Positions 20,560 to 21,389 of a stretch of DNA of 21,389 nt are shown piece after piece. The stretch is from a virus: positions 1 to 21,389 of IMG/VR virus record IMGVR_UViG_3300031757_000612; one strand, given 5' to 3'. Below the pieces are notes generated by a model, which was not told the origin of the DNA, ran no database searches, and saw nothing but the letters and a program-made list of their open reading frames with translations. A program made the translations under genes and the position numbers. The number at the start of each line of letters is the position of its first letter. The first letter of the stretch is position 1.

Positions 20560-20588
20560 TTGACAAATTGGTGCTAGGATGTTATACT
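20560..20588 (+). promoter_or_regulatory. Sigma70-type promoter of the DNA ligase gene
   Basis: TTGACA (20560-20565), 17-bp spacer, TATACT (20583-20588). An AGAGG ribosome binding site follows at about 20610. Confidence 0.88.
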
Positions 20589-20620
20589 ATAAGTATAAAA
20601 TTTAATAAAAGAGGCACAAA

Positions 20621-21389
20621 ATGAGAACTCAACCACAGGCAATAATTGAAAAACTAGAGGCAGACAATTCACGTCTATCTAAAGAAGCAATCCTATTAGA
20701 CGCAATGAACGAAGGACTAGATGAGTTCTTCGATGGAGTAAAAATGTGTTTAGATCCTCTATACACATTCGGCGTCAAAAAAGTCCCTACAAAAGATACA
20801 GTAATGTCAGCTCAAGGCTGTGATTGGAAAGTCTTTAAGAATTTAGCAGAAAAACTTAATAAGCGAGAACTTACAGGTCATGCGGCACGTGATGCCATTG
20901 AACTTGTAATGAGTTCAGCAACCGCAGAACAATGGAATGGATTTTATCGTAGAATCCTAATTAAAGATTTACGTTGTGGTGTAAGTGAAAAAACTGTAAA
21001 CAATGTTGCTAAGAAAAATGGATTTGACAAATACGAAGTTCCAAGATTTACTTGCCAACTAGCACAAGACTCTGCAAAACACGAAAAGAAACTTACTGGT
21101 AGAAAAATGCTAGAAGTTAAATTAGACGGTGTAAGAGTTTTAACAATCGTTCGTAAAGATGGTAAGATAGAACAGTTTAGCAGAAATGGAAAACAGTTTA
21201 TAAACTTTCAACATATTATTGACGAAATTCAAACTGTCGTTAAAAAATCTCCTCCACCATATGATTTAGTTTTGGATGGAGAAGTAATGAGCGACAACTT
21301 CCAAGACTTAATGAAACAAGTTCATCGTAAAAGTAATGTTACGGCTAAAGACGCCATTTTACATCTTTTCGATTTTATTCCATTAAAAG
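20621..21389 (+). CDS. ATP-dependent DNA ligase, 3' partial
   Basis: T4 gp30-type ligase that seals nicks during replication and repair. About 256 residues are visible before the window ends. The N-terminal helical DNA-binding region (SRLSKEAILLDAMN, GHAARDAIELVMSS, RRILIKDLRCGVSEKTVN) matches T4-like ligases, and the adenylation motif I is KLDGVR at 167-172 with nucleophile K167 (T4 K159). Motif III-like LVLDGEVM follows at about residues 220-227. The start at ATG 20621 has AGAGG upstream and a consensus promoter at 20560-20588. The remaining nucleotidyltransferase domain and OB-fold lie outside the window. Confidence 0.95.
   Translation, partial: MRTQPQAIIEKLEADNSRLSKEAILLDAMNEGLDEFFDGVKMCLDPLYTFGVKKVPTKDTVMSAQGCDWKVFKNLAEKLNKRELTGHAARDAIELVMSSATAEQWNGFYRRILIKDLRCGVSEKTVNNVAKKNGFDKYEVPRFTCQLAQDSAKHEKKLTGRKMLEVKLDGVRVLTIVRKDGKIEQFSRNGKQFINFQHIIDEIQTVVKKSPPPYDLVLDGEVMSDNFQDLMKQVHRKSNVTAKDAILHLFDFIPLK

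Noticed and set aside
1-21389. CRISPR array, insertion sequence or attachment site
   Set aside because: No spaced direct repeats, transposase, integrase or terminal repeats were seen by eye.

Overview
The window is a densely coded, A+T-rich segment of what looks like a T4-like (myovirus-type) marine bacteriophage. Evidence for a phage: genes overlap or abut almost everywhere; T4-type late promoter motifs (NATAAATA or TAAATA) sit directly in front of several start codons; an ATP-dependent DNA ligase, a dCMP deaminase, two tRNAs and many small unknown ORFs lie among host-derived metabolic genes. The partial DnaK at the left edge has wording typical of alphaproteobacterial DnaK, and the bilin reductase resembles the PcyX type reported from non-cyanophage marine phages thought to infect Alphaproteobacteria. 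A phage of a low-GC pelagic alphaproteobacterium (SAR11-like) is therefore the best guess. This is inference; no host marker is present.

Layout. (1) 1-5453: dnaK (5' truncated by the window), then a tightly coupled operon clpS - heme oxygenase - flavin-dependent halogenase - nitrilase-family hydrolase - ferredoxin-dependent bilin reductase. (2) 5465-7063: a 532-aa unknown protein behind a late promoter. (3) 7083-8889: a small ORF under a promoter holding a near-consensus LexA-type box, a minus-strand late gene, a SprT-like metalloprotein and a ClpP-like protease. (4) 8963-14287: mostly host-polymerase-type (TTGACA) promoters and ribosome binding sites, with small ORFs, ribosomal protein bS21, a WYL_2-type protein, dCMP deaminase, tRNA-Thr(UGU) nested in the end of a CDS, and three 2OG-Fe(II)-oxygenase-fold proteins. 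(5) 14303-14695: a self-contained HTH-protein unit with promoter, leader hairpin and terminator. (6) 14701-19980: a lipoprotein and a SET-domain protein, then a late operon (oxygenase, beta-rich unknown, class III aminotransferase, oxygenase, amidinotransferase) that meets head-on a minus-strand late operon (SpeD-like AdoMet decarboxylase plus a LCPFA-motif protein). (7) 19991-end: promoter, tRNA-Arg(GCG), two small genes, promoter, DNA ligase (3' truncated by the window).

Two expression classes are visible. Eight TTGACA-like promoters, all with exactly 17-bp spacers, mostly feed genes with good Shine-Dalgarno sequences or tRNAs. Six late motifs end only 4-8 nt before a start codon with no visible Shine-Dalgarno. 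Together the genes suggest takeover of host protein quality control and translation (DnaK, ClpS, ClpP, bS21, SET, tRNAs), conversion of heme to a reduced bilin linked to a halogenase, and a late-expressed amino/guanidino/polyamine-type modification pathway whose product is unknown. No stretch longer than about 130 bases lacks a gene. The gaps hold the promoters, hairpins and terminator listed.
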